Positions 16,448-25,590 of a stretch of 64,000 nt of DNA are shown here, piece by piece. The stretch spans positions 1-64,000 of the forward strand of contig JBJHBT010000021.1 in NCBI GenBank assembly GCA_050485645.1, written 5' to 3'. Each line of letters begins with the position of its first letter. The first letter of the stretch is position 1. The DNA is from JBJHBP01 sp050485645 (GTDB lineage Bacteria > Pseudomonadota > Gammaproteobacteria > Steroidobacterales > Rariloculaceae). The notes beneath the pieces were generated by a model. The model had not been told where the DNA came from. It ran no database searches and saw only the letters and a program-made list of their open reading frames with translations. Made by a program: the position numbers and the translations under genes.

Positions 16448-18865
16448 ATGAGCCAGAACGAATATACCTCGAAGAATATCAAGGTCTTGAAAGGCCTTGA
16501 AGCCGTGCGCAAACGGCCAGGTATGTACATCGGTGACACCGATGACGGTACCGGTCTGCATCACATGGTGTTCGAAGTCGTCGACAACTCCATCGACGAA
16601 GCCCTCGCTGGCCACTGCCGCGAAATTTCCGTCACGATCCATCCCGATGAATCCGTGTCCGTATCGGATGATGGCCGTGGTATTCCGGTGGATATTCATC
16701 CGGAGGAAGGCCGGTCCGCCGCCGAAGTCATCATGACGGTGCTCCACGCGGGTGGCAAGTTCGACGATAACTCCTACAAGGTATCGGGCGGACTGCATGG
16801 TGTGGGCGTTTCCGTCGTCAACGCGTTGTCCGAAACGCTGAAGCTGACCATTCGTCGCGGCGGCCATGTGCACAAGCAGCTCTACAAGGTCGGTGTGCCC
16901 CAGGGAGCGCTGAGCATCACCGGCGAAACCGACCGCAGCGGCACCACCATCCATTTCAAACCCAGCCAGGCCATCTTCACGAACATCGAGTTCGACTACG
17001 ACATTCTGGCCAAACGTCTGAGAGAGCTGTCATTCCTCAATTCCGGCGTGCGCATCGCGCTTTCCGACGAGCGCGACGGCCGCAGCGATGTGTTTGAGTT
17101 CGAGGGAGGCATCCGCGCATTCGTCGAGCACCTCAATCGCAACAAGACGCCCATCCATCCGACCGTGCTGTACTTCGAGGAAACCCGGGGTGATGTGCAT
17201 GTGGAAGTCGCGCTGCAATGGAATGACGGCTATCAGGAAAGCATGTTCTGCTACACGAACACCATTCCGCAGCGCGATGGCGGTACCCATCTGGCGGGCT
17301 TCCGCGCTGCGCTGACACGCACCCTGAACGGCTACATCGAGCGCGAAGGGATCAGTCGACGCGAAAAGGTTGCCACGTCCGGTGACGATTCGCGAGAAGG
17401 CCTCACCGCCGTGCTGTCCGTGAAACTGCCGGATCCGAAATTCTCGTCCCAGACCAAGGAGAAACTGGTTTCATCCGAGGCCAAGGGGGCGGTGGAAGCG
17501 GTGGTTGCCGAACGTCTGGACAGCTTCCTGCTCGAAACACCGGTTGAAGCCAAGGTCATTGTCGGCAAGATCATCGAGGCGGCACGAGCCCGCGAGGCGG
17601 CGCGCAAGGCCAGGGAGATGACACGCCGCAAGGGTGCGCTGGACGTGGCCGGCTTGCCCGGCAAGCTGGCTGACTGCCAGGAAAAAGATCCTGCGCTGTC
17701 CGAACTGTTTCTCGTTGAGGGTGACTCAGCCGGCGGCTCTGCCAAGCAGGGCCGTGATCGTCGCACTCAGGCGATACTTCCTCTTAAGGGTAAGATTCTC
17801 AATGTAGAAAAAGCCCGGTTCGACAAGATGCTCCAGTCCGCGGAGGTCGGCACGCTCATCACGGCGCTGGGCTGCGGTATCGGTCGCGAGGAGTTCAACA
17901 TCTCCGCGCTGCGTTACCACCGCATCATCATCATGACTGACGCCGACGTCGACGGCTCGCATATCCGCACGCTGCTGCTCACATTCTTCTACCGGCAGAT
18001 GCCGGAACTGATCGAGCGCGGCCACGTGTATATCGCACAGCCGCCGCTCTACAAACTCAAGCGCGGCAAGCAGGAGTACTACGTCAAGGATGACGCCGAG
18101 CTCAATGCGATGTTGCTGTCCAGTGCGATCGACGGCGCGGTGCTGCATACCAACCGACCGGACTTCCCGCTGCTTGAAGGCCAGTCGCTGGAGAACCTCG
18201 CGCGACGCTACATGGAGACACGCGCCATCATTGACCGCTGGGGTCGGCGCTACGATGCCAACGTGCTGCGCGAAATGCTGTGGTTGCCTGAAGTGACGGC
18301 CGAACATCTGGACGATGCGCAATTCCTCGCGGCCTGGGCCACCAGGCTAGAGGATCGACTGCGTCTGCTCAGCGATGCCGGGCCCCGCTATCGCGTTCAC
18401 TACGAAGCGGCCAGCGACGCCGCGGAAGGCAGCCTCGTCGTCGTGCATGAACACCATGGCGTCGCTACGCCCCGCGTCATCCAGGCCGCCTTCTTCCGAT
18501 CGCCGGAATACCGCCGCATCATTTCCACCGGAACGGAACTGACGGACCTGCTGGCCGAAGGCGCCTATGTGCTGCGCGGCAAGGATCGGCACGACGTCGC
18601 CAGCTTTCCCGACGCGGTGGACTGGCTGATGCATCAGGCCAAACAGGGACAGACCATTCAGCGCTACAAGGGCCTGGGCGAGATGAACCCCGACCAGTTG
18701 TGGGAGACCACCGTGAATCCCGAGACGCGGCGCCTGATGCAGGTACGTATCGACGATGCCGTGGCCGCCGACGAAATCTTCACGACGCTGATGGGCGACC
18801 ACGTGGAACCGCGCCGGGATTTCATCGAGCGCAACGCGCTGGCGGTGTCCAATCTCGATGTCTGA
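16448..18865 (+). CDS. gyrB: DNA gyrase subunit B
   Basis: An 805-residue type IIA topoisomerase subunit; its ATPase drives negative supercoiling with GyrA. The GHKL site has EVVDNSIDEALAGH near residue 40 and GGLHGVGVSVVNAL near 115; the TOPRIM domain has LVEGDSAGGSAKQGRDR near 420 and DADVDGSHIRTL near 500. The length includes the roughly 165-residue insertion typical of Gram-negative GyrB. The end QRYKGLGEMNPDQLWETT is conserved. It closes the dnaA-dnaN-recF-gyrB cluster. Confidence 0.98.
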   Translation: MSQNEYTSKNIKVLKGLEAVRKRPGMYIGDTDDGTGLHHMVFEVVDNSIDEALAGHCREISVTIHPDESVSVSDDGRGIPVDIHPEEGRSAAEVIMTVLHAGGKFDDNSYKVSGGLHGVGVSVVNALSETLKLTIRRGGHVHKQLYKVGVPQGALSITGETDRSGTTIHFKPSQAIFTNIEFDYDILAKRLRELSFLNSGVRIALSDERDGRSDVFEFEGGIRAFVEHLNRNKTPIHPTVLYFEETRGDVHVEVALQWNDGYQESMFCYTNTIPQRDGGTHLAGFRAALTRTLNGYIEREGISRREKVATSGDDSREGLTAVLSVKLPDPKFSSQTKEKLVSSEAKGAVEAVVAERLDSFLLETPVEAKVIVGKIIEAARAREAARKAREMTRRKGALDVAGLPGKLADCQEKDPALSELFLVEGDSAGGSAKQGRDRRTQAILPLKGKILNVEKARFDKMLQSAEVGTLITALGCGIGREEFNISALRYHRIIIMTDADVDGSHIRTLLLTFFYRQMPELIERGHVYIAQPPLYKLKRGKQEYYVKDDAELNAMLLSSAIDGAVLHTNRPDFPLLEGQSLENLARRYMETRAIIDRWGRRYDANVLREMLWLPEVTAEHLDDAQFLAAWATRLEDRLRLLSDAGPRYRVHYEAASDAAEGSLVVVHEHHGVATPRVIQAAFFRSPEYRRIISTGTELTDLLAEGAYVLRGKDRHDVASFPDAVDWLMHQAKQGQTIQRYKGLGEMNPDQLWETTVNPETRRLMQVRIDDAVAADEIFTTLMGDHVEPRRDFIERNALAVSNLDV

Positions 18866-18937
18866 AGCGCCGGACACCAGAAGCAACGGGACATCCAAAC
18901 CGGCCGACCGCCGACCGCCGCCATCCTGTGCTGCTGA

Positions 18938-19705
18938 TCAGCCGGGCACAGTGTCGGCGGCTTTCGCCGCATCGGCGACGCCGCGCAGTTCGGCCACCTT
19001 GCCTTCAATCCAGGCCTGCGCGAGTTCATTGATCTCGCGCGGGTCACGTCCCTGCGTGTGGATCGCAGGACCGATCACCAGGCGCACCGTTCCGGGCTTC
19101 TTCCACCATCCCCTTCGCGGCCAGAAATCACCCGCGTCATGCGCAACGGGAATCACCGGCACGCCGTTCTCCACGGCCAGCAATGCGCCACCGAGTCCAT
19201 AGCGTCGGGTCTGCCCCGCCGGCATCCGCGTACCTTCCGGAAATATCACCACCCACAGGCCTTCCCCGAGGCGTTCACTGCCTTCGCGCACCACCTGCTG
19301 CACAGCGAAGCGTCCGCCGCGCCGGTCGATCGCAATCGGCCTGAGTACCTTCAGCGCCCAGCCGAAGAAGGGCAGCCACAGCAGCTCCTGCTTCAGCACC
19401 CAGGTCTGGCGGGGAAATATACGAATCTGCGCAATGGTTTCCCATGCCGAGGAATGCTTCATCAACACCACGCAGGGTCGATCGGGCAGATTTTCCAGGC
19501 CGACCACCTGATAATCCAGCCGGCACAGCTTTCGCAGCATGAACAGCACCGAGTCGACCCAACCCGCCGCGGCGCGGTAACGCACCGGGTGAGGAAACAC
19601 GCCACTGACCAGTACGGCCAGCGCATAGAACGGGACCGACAGGAACATGTAGGCCGTGAACACAATGGATGCGACCCTGCGCGCCGGCTGCGTGGCCCGA
19701 CTCAT
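18938..19705 (-). CDS. 1-acyl-glycerol-3-phosphate acyltransferase family (PlsC)
   Basis: A 255-residue membrane acyltransferase. An N-terminal membrane segment (FTAYMFLSVPFYALAVLVSGV) precedes the block I motif KHSSAWET, where H replaces the first position of NHxxxxD as HSSAWE, and the block III motif IFPEGTRMPAGQT. It probably acylates lysophosphatidate or a related glycerophospholipid at the inner membrane. ATG at 19705 lies 8 bp after the gmhB stop and is preferred over upstream starts that overlap gmhB. It ends tail-to-tail with gyrB. The precise substrate is not certain. Confidence 0.88.
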   Translation of the reverse strand: MSRATQPARRVASIVFTAYMFLSVPFYALAVLVSGVFPHPVRYRAAAGWVDSVLFMLRKLCRLDYQVVGLENLPDRPCVVLMKHSSAWETIAQIRIFPRQTWVLKQELLWLPFFGWALKVLRPIAIDRRGGRFAVQQVVREGSERLGEGLWVVIFPEGTRMPAGQTRRYGLGGALLAVENGVPVIPVAHDAGDFWPRRGWWKKPGTVRLVIGPAIHTQGRDPREINELAQAWIEGKVAELRGVADAAKAADTVPG

Positions 19706-19712
19706 TGGCCGC

Positions 19713-20390
19713 TCATTGCCGCTGCCCTGTCGACGAAGCATCGCCCAGCAGTTCTTCCGCCAGGCTGGCGAGATCCGCATGCACCGTCACATCGTGCAGT
19801 GATTCACCGGCCGCGAGCATGTCTGAATGCGTCCTGCTTCCGTAGCCGGTCAGTACCAGCACCGGTCGCGCGCCGACCGCGCGCGCCGCGTTCAGGTCGC
19901 TGCGTTTGTCGCCCGCGAACGTGACGCCGCGCAGCGAGCAGCCGAAGTCCCGCTCGATCCGTCGCAGCAGCCCCGGACCCGGCTTGCGGCAGTCACAGTG
20001 TTCGTCGGGCCGGTGCGGGCAGTAATAGATTCCGGCAATGCGACCGCCGGCGCGCGCCACTGCATCGATCATCTTGTCGTGCACCCGGCCCACGGCGGCC
20101 TCCGGCATCAGGCCGCGTCCGATACCGGACTGGTTGGTTACGACCACGATGCGCCTGCCGGCCGCATGCAGTCGCGCAATGGCTTCCAGACTGCCGGGAA
20201 GCGGGTGCCACTGATCGGCATCGCGAACGTAGTCCGGCGATTCCCTGTTGATCACGCCGTCCCGATCGAGCACGACCAGGTTGCCGCATGACGGCAGCGT
20301 ATCCGCGCACGGGTGTTGCGCGACGTGAACGTCGGCATCACCGCCGGAGCGGATGATCGGGCGGTCCGTACCCGCGAGTCGCTGACCCAT
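19713..20390 (-). CDS. gmhB: D-glycero-beta-D-manno-heptose-1,7-bisphosphate 7-phosphatase
   Basis: A 225-residue HAD phosphatase of the lipopolysaccharide heptose pathway. It has VVLDRDGVIN (nucleophile Asp), VVTNQSGIGRG, the zinc-binding CPHRPDEHCDCRKPGPG, and AGDKRSDLNAA. ATG at 20390 is the first start downstream of the glyS stop; a longer form would overlap glyS by 44 bp. About 40 residues precede the HAD core, somewhat longer than usual, so the true start could be further in. It is the middle gene of glyS-gmhB-plsC, an order also known next to gyrB in pseudomonads. Confidence 0.9.
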   Translation of the reverse strand: MGQRLAGTDRPIIRSGGDADVHVAQHPCADTLPSCGNLVVLDRDGVINRESPDYVRDADQWHPLPGSLEAIARLHAAGRRIVVVTNQSGIGRGLMPEAAVGRVHDKMIDAVARAGGRIAGIYYCPHRPDEHCDCRKPGPGLLRRIERDFGCSLRGVTFAGDKRSDLNAARAVGARPVLVLTGYGSRTHSDMLAAGESLHDVTVHADLASLAEELLGDASSTGQRQ

Positions 20391-20403
20391 CGCAGACCAA
20401 CCG

Positions 20404-21996
20404 TCAGAGCGCGGCCGGATCGAGTCTTTCGGCCAGCAGCGCCGCAAGCTCCGCTATCGGCACGCGCTGCTGGGTGCAGGTGTCGCGTTCACGAACAGTC
20501 ACCGTATCGTCTTCCAGCGTCTGGCCGTCGATGGTGATGCAGAACGGCGTGCCGGCCTCATCCTGGCGGCGATAACGCCGGCCGATGGCACCCTTGTCGT
20601 CGTAGTAGACATTCCAGCGCCGCCGCAGTGAGCGGTAGATGGCGAGTGCGCGCTCGGGCATCTGTTCCTTCTTCACCAGCGGCAGCACGGCCGCCTTGAT
20701 CGGTGCGATGCGTGGGTGCAGCTTCAGCACCGTTCGGGTCTCGCCGCCGACCTCATCCTCGCAGTACGCATCACACAGGAACGCGAGCGTGGCACGATCC
20801 GCCCCCGCCGATGGCTCGATGACATAGGGCAGATAGCGGCGTTTGTCGGGATCGGCCTCCGCGTCGTCGAAGTAACGCAGGTCCTTGCCGCTGAACTCCA
20901 TGTGCCTGCCGAGATCGAAATCGGTGCGATTCGCGATGCCTTCCAACTCGCTCTGCCCGAAAGGAAAGTCGTATTCCACGTCGGCGCAGGCGGCGGCATA
21001 GTGCGCAAGTTCATCCGCGCCGTGTTCGCGCAGATGCAGCCGCTCGCGGCTGATACCCAGATCCAGATACCAGTGGTAGCGCCGGTCGCGCCAGTACGCA
21101 TACCAGGCCGGTGCGTCGTCGGCGCGACAGAAGAACTCAATTTCCATCTGCTCGAATTCACGGCTGCGGAACGTGAAATTGCGCGGATTGATCTCGTTGC
21201 GGAAGGCCTTGCCCACCTGACCGATGCCGAACGGCAGACGCACTCTCGCCGTGTCGCAGACATGCTTGAAGTTCACGAAGATGCCCTGCGCGGTTTCCGG
21301 GCGCAGATACGCGACACTGGAATGATCCTCGAGCGCGCCAACATGGGTCTTGAACATCAGGTTGAACCCACGCGGCGTGGTCAAGGTGCCCGGTTCGGTG
21401 GCACCCGGTGCGAATACGCGTGCGCGCGTGGCATCGTCTTCCAGTGCTCCCGGCACGGCACGGACCCCTGTGATATCGGCCCTGCCGCCCTGCGCCCGCA
21501 TCAGCGAGCCGATGCGCTTGCGGTGCGGAGCCAGCAGCGTGTCCTGGTCCGTGCTGCCGATTTCACCCTGTGTGGCGAACAGCGCCGTCTGCCCGGCCGC
21601 CAGCTCCAGCGCACCTGCGCCGGCCGCGCCGCCTTCCACCAGCACCTCGAATACCGCCAGCTGATCGGCACGGTAACGCACGCGGGTTTCCCGGCAATCG
21701 ACCATCGGATCGCTGAACCCGCCGACATGGCCACTGGCCTCCCACACCTTGGGGTTCATCAGCAGCGACGCATCAAGACCGACCATCGAAAACCCCGATG
21801 GCGCACCGTCCGGCATCGCGGTCTCGTCGTGGTGGCCGATCATGTCGTCCCACCAGGCCTGCTTGATGTTGCGCTTGAGCTCCACGCCCAGCGGGCCGTA
21901 GTCCCAGCAGCCGTTGAGCCCGCCGTAGATGTCGCTGGACGGGAAGATGAATCCGCGTCTCTTGCAGAGCGCGACGAGCTTTTCCATCAGTTCCAT
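20404..21996 (-). CDS. glyS: glycyl-tRNA synthetase, single-chain (alpha2) type
   Basis: A 530-residue class II synthetase of the homodimeric kind found in archaea, eukaryotes and some bacteria, not the alpha2beta2 GlyQ/GlyS enzyme standard for Gammaproteobacteria. Diagnostic parts are RRGFIFPSSDIYGGLNGCWDYGP at the N-terminus (in two adjoining blocks), LRPETAQGIFVNF, the motif-2 FRNEINPRNFTFRSREFEQMEIEFF region, and motif 3 PSAGADRATLAF. ATG 21996 follows a GGGAAT ribosome site. It sits where glyS-glyQ usually lie, so the subunit genes seem to have been replaced in place. Confidence 0.95.
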   Translation of the reverse strand: MELMEKLVALCKRRGFIFPSSDIYGGLNGCWDYGPLGVELKRNIKQAWWDDMIGHHDETAMPDGAPSGFSMVGLDASLLMNPKVWEASGHVGGFSDPMVDCRETRVRYRADQLAVFEVLVEGGAAGAGALELAAGQTALFATQGEIGSTDQDTLLAPHRKRIGSLMRAQGGRADITGVRAVPGALEDDATRARVFAPGATEPGTLTTPRGFNLMFKTHVGALEDHSSVAYLRPETAQGIFVNFKHVCDTARVRLPFGIGQVGKAFRNEINPRNFTFRSREFEQMEIEFFCRADDAPAWYAYWRDRRYHWYLDLGISRERLHLREHGADELAHYAAACADVEYDFPFGQSELEGIANRTDFDLGRHMEFSGKDLRYFDDAEADPDKRRYLPYVIEPSAGADRATLAFLCDAYCEDEVGGETRTVLKLHPRIAPIKAAVLPLVKKEQMPERALAIYRSLRRRWNVYYDDKGAIGRRYRRQDEAGTPFCITIDGQTLEDDTVTVRERDTCTQQRVPIAELAALLAERLDPAAL

Positions 21997-22159
21997 AACA
22001 TTCCCTGGCCTGATACAGACCTGAACCGGCCTGCAAGGCCGGCAAGTATACCGATGCCAAACGTCGATGGCGGCGTGATGTTCAAGGCCGTGGCAGGCGC
22101 ACGACGCTGGTGCTTTACCGCATCGGATGCACTACGATAGCGCACAATGACAGATCGCC

Positions 22160-22176
22160 CGCCCTGTAATGGTGCA
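22160..22176. promoter_or_regulatory. possible NtrC-binding site upstream of glnA
   Basis: The right half TGGTGCA (22170-22176) is a perfect NtrC half-site; the left half in the 17-bp frame matches poorly. It lies about 65 bp upstream of the sigma-54 promoter, a normal enhancer distance. Confidence 0.35.
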
Positions 22177-22237
22177 AATCGGTTGCGGCGCGTGAAGCCA
22201 ATCCTTTTAAATCAACAGCTTGCGGTTGTCACAACGC

Positions 22238-22253
22238 TGGCACAAGAAGTGCA
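22238..22253 (+). promoter_or_regulatory. sigma-54 promoter of glnA
   Basis: TGGCAC-N5-GTGCA gives the GG and GC dinucleotides separated by 10 bp that define -24/-12 promoters read by RpoN. It lies 96 bp before the glnA start, and the NtrB/NtrC pair that would activate it is encoded just downstream of glnA. Nitrogen limitation is the expected inducing condition. Confidence 0.8.
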
Positions 22254-22348
22254 CAGACAAAAGCTCTGAAACTGGGCAGCGCCGGACGACCCGGCTCGAA
22301 CCCCGAAGCGGTACGCAACCGTTCAACGACACCATACGGAGGAAGAAC

Positions 22349-23758
22349 ATGTCGCCAGCGGACGTTTTGAAAATGATCAAGGAGAAGGGCGTCAAATTTG
22401 TCGATCTGCGCCTGACGGACACCCGCGGCAAGGAGCAGCATGTGACCATGCCCGCGCACGCCATCGATGACGCCTTCTTCGAAGACGGCAAGATGTTTGA
22501 CGGCTCGTCCATCGCCGGCTGGAAAGGCATCCAGGACTCGGACATGGTCCTGATGCCGGATCCGTCCTCGGCCGTCCTCGACGTGTTCAGCGAGGAGCCG
22601 ACGCTGAATCTGCGCTGCGACGTCTATGAGCCTTCGACCATGCAGGGTTACATGCGTGACCCGCGCTCGCTGGCCAAGCGCGCTGAAGCCTATATGCGCT
22701 CCACCGGCATCGCCGACGAAGCGTTCTTCGGACCGGAAAACGAGTTCTTCGTGTTCGACGACGTCCGCTGGTCGGTCGCCATGCAGGGCGCGTTCTACGC
22801 CATCGACTCCACTGAAGCGCACTGGCAGTCCGGCAAGTCCATCGAAACCGGCAACATAGGCCATCGCCCGACGATCAAGGGCGGCTACTTCCCCGTGCCC
22901 CCGGTCGATTCGCTGCATGACATGCGTTCGGCCATGTGTCTGGCGCTGGAAGAGATGGGTTTGGTAACCGAAGTGCACCACCATGAAGTGGCCACGGCCG
23001 GCCAGAGTGAGATCGGCGTGCGATTCGCCACGCTCACGAAGAAGGCCGACGAAGTCCAGGTATTGAAGTACGTGGTGCTGAACATGGCGCACAGCTACGG
23101 CAAGACCGCCACGTTCATGCCCAAACCGCTGGTCGATGACAATGGCAGCGGTATGCACGTGCATCAGTCGCTGGCCAAGGACGGCAAGAACCTGTTCAGC
23201 GGTGACGGCTACGGTGGCCTGTCGGAAACCGCGCTGTACTACATTGGCGGTATTCTCAAGCATGCCCACGCCATCAACGCGTTCACCAACGCGAGCACCA
23301 ACAGCTACAAGCGTCTGGTGAAGGGTTTTGAGGCGCCAACGCTGCTGGCCTACTCGGCGCGCAACCGTTCAGCCGCGATCCGCGTGCCGTATGTGCCAAG
23401 CCCGAAAGCACGTCGTGTCGAAGTCCGCTTCCCGGACAGCACCGCGAATCCGTACTTCGCGTTCAGTGTGCTGCTGCTCGCGGGCCTGGATGGCATCCGC
23501 AACAAGATCCATCCGGGTGAGGCGATCGACAAGGATCTGTACGATCTGCCGCCCGAAGAGGAGAAGGCCATCCCGACCGTGGCATTCAGCCTGCAGCAGG
23601 CTCTGGAAGCCCTCGACAAGGACCGTGATTTTCTCAAGGCTGGCGATGTGTTCAGCGACGATCTGATCGACGCCTATATCGCTCTGAAGCAGGGTGAGAT
23701 CCTGCGCCTGCAGAAGACCACGCATCCCGTCGAATTCGACATGTACTACAGCCTCTGA
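22349..23758 (+). CDS. glnA: glutamine synthetase, type I
   Basis: A 469-residue enzyme that makes glutamine from glutamate, ammonia and ATP. It has MFDGSSIAGWK, the ATP/metal region FFGPENEFFVFD, NGSGMHVHQSL, KRLVKGFEAPTLLAYSARNRSA, and the adenylylation loop DKDLYDLPPEE with Tyr at about residue 398, so it is the GSI-beta form controlled by GlnE. ATG at 22349 sits behind a strong GGAGGAAG ribosome site. It is followed by the DUF4124 gene and glnL-glnG. Confidence 0.98.
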   Translation: MSPADVLKMIKEKGVKFVDLRLTDTRGKEQHVTMPAHAIDDAFFEDGKMFDGSSIAGWKGIQDSDMVLMPDPSSAVLDVFSEEPTLNLRCDVYEPSTMQGYMRDPRSLAKRAEAYMRSTGIADEAFFGPENEFFVFDDVRWSVAMQGAFYAIDSTEAHWQSGKSIETGNIGHRPTIKGGYFPVPPVDSLHDMRSAMCLALEEMGLVTEVHHHEVATAGQSEIGVRFATLTKKADEVQVLKYVVLNMAHSYGKTATFMPKPLVDDNGSGMHVHQSLAKDGKNLFSGDGYGGLSETALYYIGGILKHAHAINAFTNASTNSYKRLVKGFEAPTLLAYSARNRSAAIRVPYVPSPKARRVEVRFPDSTANPYFAFSVLLLAGLDGIRNKIHPGEAIDKDLYDLPPEEEKAIPTVAFSLQQALEALDKDRDFLKAGDVFSDDLIDAYIALKQGEILRLQKTTHPVEFDMYYSL

Positions 23759-23804
23759 TCCGCGGCAGGCCGGGCCCGGTTCAGCCCGGATTCTGTAAAA
23801 CCAG

Positions 23805-23837
23805 GGTGCGGCGGGGTTCACACAATCCCGCCGCACC
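23805..23837 (+). terminator. strong hairpin after glnA
   Basis: GGTGCGGCGGG and CCCGCCGCACC form an 11-bp perfect stem with an 11-nt loop. No U-run follows, so it may be a Rho-type or mRNA-stabilising end rather than a classic intrinsic terminator. A second smaller stem (CCGGGC/GCCCGG) lies just before it. Confidence 0.5.
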
Positions 23838-23875
23838 GGTTGGCGGCGGCTATGGATAGGCTTAAGCTTTGAGGC

Positions 23876-24448
23876 ATGCGAACGTGGGTACTCCTGTCGT
23901 TACTGTTCTGCGTCAGCGGCTCCGCCGCGGCACAGGCGTGGACGTGGACCGACGAGAATGGTCAGGTTCACTACTCCGATCGACCGGTACCAGGTGCCCG
24001 GCAGGTGGAACTGGGATCCGCGCAGTCGGCGCCGATGCCCGGCGCGCAGCCCAGTGCGCCGACAGCGGACGCGTCCGCCACACAGCAGACACAGCCGTAT
24101 CGTGCTCTGGTCATTACGCGCCCGGATCACGAGGAGACGCTCTGGAACACCGGCGGCACGCTGAGCGTCGAGGTCGAGCTCGATCCGCCCTCGCTGCTCC
24201 CCGGACATCAGATCGAAATCTCTCTGGACGGGGAACGGCAGAATGTTCACCAGCGCGCCACGCGCTTCGAACTCAGCGAAGTGTGGCGCGGCACGCACAC
24301 GCTCCAGGCGCTGGTGCTCGACGAGGATGGCCGCGCGCTGATCAGCTCGGATGCGATCACCGTCGTCATTCAGCAGACCAGCATCCAGAACCCGAACAAC
24401 CCGAATGTGCCGCGACAGGCTCCGCGGCAGAATCTTCCGGCCCGTTAA
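23876..24448 (+). CDS. DUF4124 domain-containing exported protein
   Basis: A 190-residue protein with a signal peptide (WVLLSLLFCVSGSAAAQA) followed directly by the DUF4124 core AWTWTDENGQVHYSDRPVPGA. After a low-complexity linker, a beta-rich segment resembles an immunoglobulin-like domain (GTLSVEVELDPPSLLPGHQIEISLDG in two blocks). DUF4124 proteins are common in Gammaproteobacteria and are found between glnA and glnL in several lineages; the role in the periplasm is not known. Confidence 0.85.
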   Translation: MRTWVLLSLLFCVSGSAAAQAWTWTDENGQVHYSDRPVPGARQVELGSAQSAPMPGAQPSAPTADASATQQTQPYRALVITRPDHEETLWNTGGTLSVEVELDPPSLLPGHQIEISLDGERQNVHQRATRFELSEVWRGTHTLQALVLDEDGRALISSDAITVVIQQTSIQNPNNPNVPRQAPRQNLPAR

Positions 24449-24507
24449 GCCGCCCGCGGAGCGCGCGCAGCCCGCATGGCGCGGCACGCCGGCCCGACAG
24501 CGGACAG

Positions 24508-25590
24508 CTGCTGGGCAGCCTCACAACCGCACTGCTGCAGCTCGATCCGGATCTCAACGCCTGCTACCTGAACCCCGCGGGCGAAAACCTGCTTGGCCTC
24601 AGCGAACGCCAGATCCTGGGCAAGCCCGTGACGGCGTTTCTGATCGGGGCCGATGAACTCGTCGAACTGTGTCACCGCGTGCTTGCCAATCACAGCACCT
24701 ATCGCCTGCGCGAGCTGCAGTTGCGCGCCGGCGAAAAGGAACTGACGCTGGATTGTCATGCCACGCCGCTGGACAGCGATGGCGGTGTGCTGCTGGAGCT
24801 GGCGGACACTGAGCGTGATCGCCTGCTGCGCCGCGACGCCGAACTGGTCGCTCAGCAGCGCCTGAGTCGGCGCATCATTCGCCAGCTCGCCCACGAAATA
24901 CGCAACCCGCTGGGCGGGCTGCGCGGCGCGGCGCAGCTGCTGGAGCGCCAGCTTCCCGGTGCGGAACTGAAAGCGTACACGCGCGTCATCATCGAGGAAG
25001 CCGATCGACTCAACGCTCTGGTAGACAACATTCTCAAGGCCGGCGGTGCGCCCAGGCCGGAGCTGATCAACCTGCACCAGATCACCGAACACGTGGCAAA
25101 GCTGGTCGGTGCTGAAAAACCGGCCGATGTCGAACTGGTGCGCGACTACGATCCCAGCCTGCCGCCGTTGACGGTCGATCGCGGCCAGATGATCCAGGCG
25201 TTCCTCAACCTGGCGCGCAACGCGCTGGAGGCCGTGGGGCAGCGCGGCCGCATCATTTTCCGCACCCGAGCCCTGTCGAACTACAACCTCGGCGGTGAAC
25301 AGCACCGCCTGGTGCTGTCCGCGGAAGTGGAAGACTCAGGTCCAGGCATTCCCGACGACCTTCGGGAAACGATCTTCTATCCACTGGTGACCGGCCGCAC
25401 GACAGGCACCGGCCTGGGCCTGACCATCGCCCAGGATCTGGTCAGCCGCAACGGTGGGCTGATCGAGTTCACCAGCCAGCCGGGTCGCACGGTATTTCAC
25501 ATGCGCCTGCCGGTGCAGCACGAAAGCGGCAACGGCGGCAGCGGCAACAGCAACAGCCGCGGGCACGGCAACGCAGGAGGTAAGCCCTGA
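24508..25590 (+). CDS. glnL: nitrogen regulation sensor kinase NtrB
   Basis: A PAS-domain histidine kinase that phosphorylates NtrC under nitrogen limitation. The PAS region starts SLTTALLQLDPDLNACYLNP; the H-box is RRIIRQLAHEIRNPLGGLRGA; the ATPase domain shows FLNLARNALEAV, DSGPGIPDDL and TGTGLGLTIAQD. The start is uncertain: no in-frame ATG, GTG or TTG lies close to the expected N-terminus. The coordinate given is the first of two in-frame CTG codons; an ATG at 24476 is in the next frame and would need a one-base shift. The stop overlaps the ntrC start (TGATG). Confidence 0.88.
   Translation: MLGSLTTALLQLDPDLNACYLNPAGENLLGLSERQILGKPVTAFLIGADELVELCHRVLANHSTYRLRELQLRAGEKELTLDCHATPLDSDGGVLLELADTERDRLLRRDAELVAQQRLSRRIIRQLAHEIRNPLGGLRGAAQLLERQLPGAELKAYTRVIIEEADRLNALVDNILKAGGAPRPELINLHQITEHVAKLVGAEKPADVELVRDYDPSLPPLTVDRGQMIQAFLNLARNALEAVGQRGRIIFRTRALSNYNLGGEQHRLVLSAEVEDSGPGIPDDLRETIFYPLVTGRTTGTGLGLTIAQDLVSRNGGLIEFTSQPGRTVFHMRLPVQHESGNGGSGNSNSRGHGNAGGKP

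Noticed and set aside
18806..18821. Third parS-like site in gyrB (CCACGTGGAACC)
   Set aside because: Only the core and right half match; four bases on the left differ, so it is not a credible ParB box.
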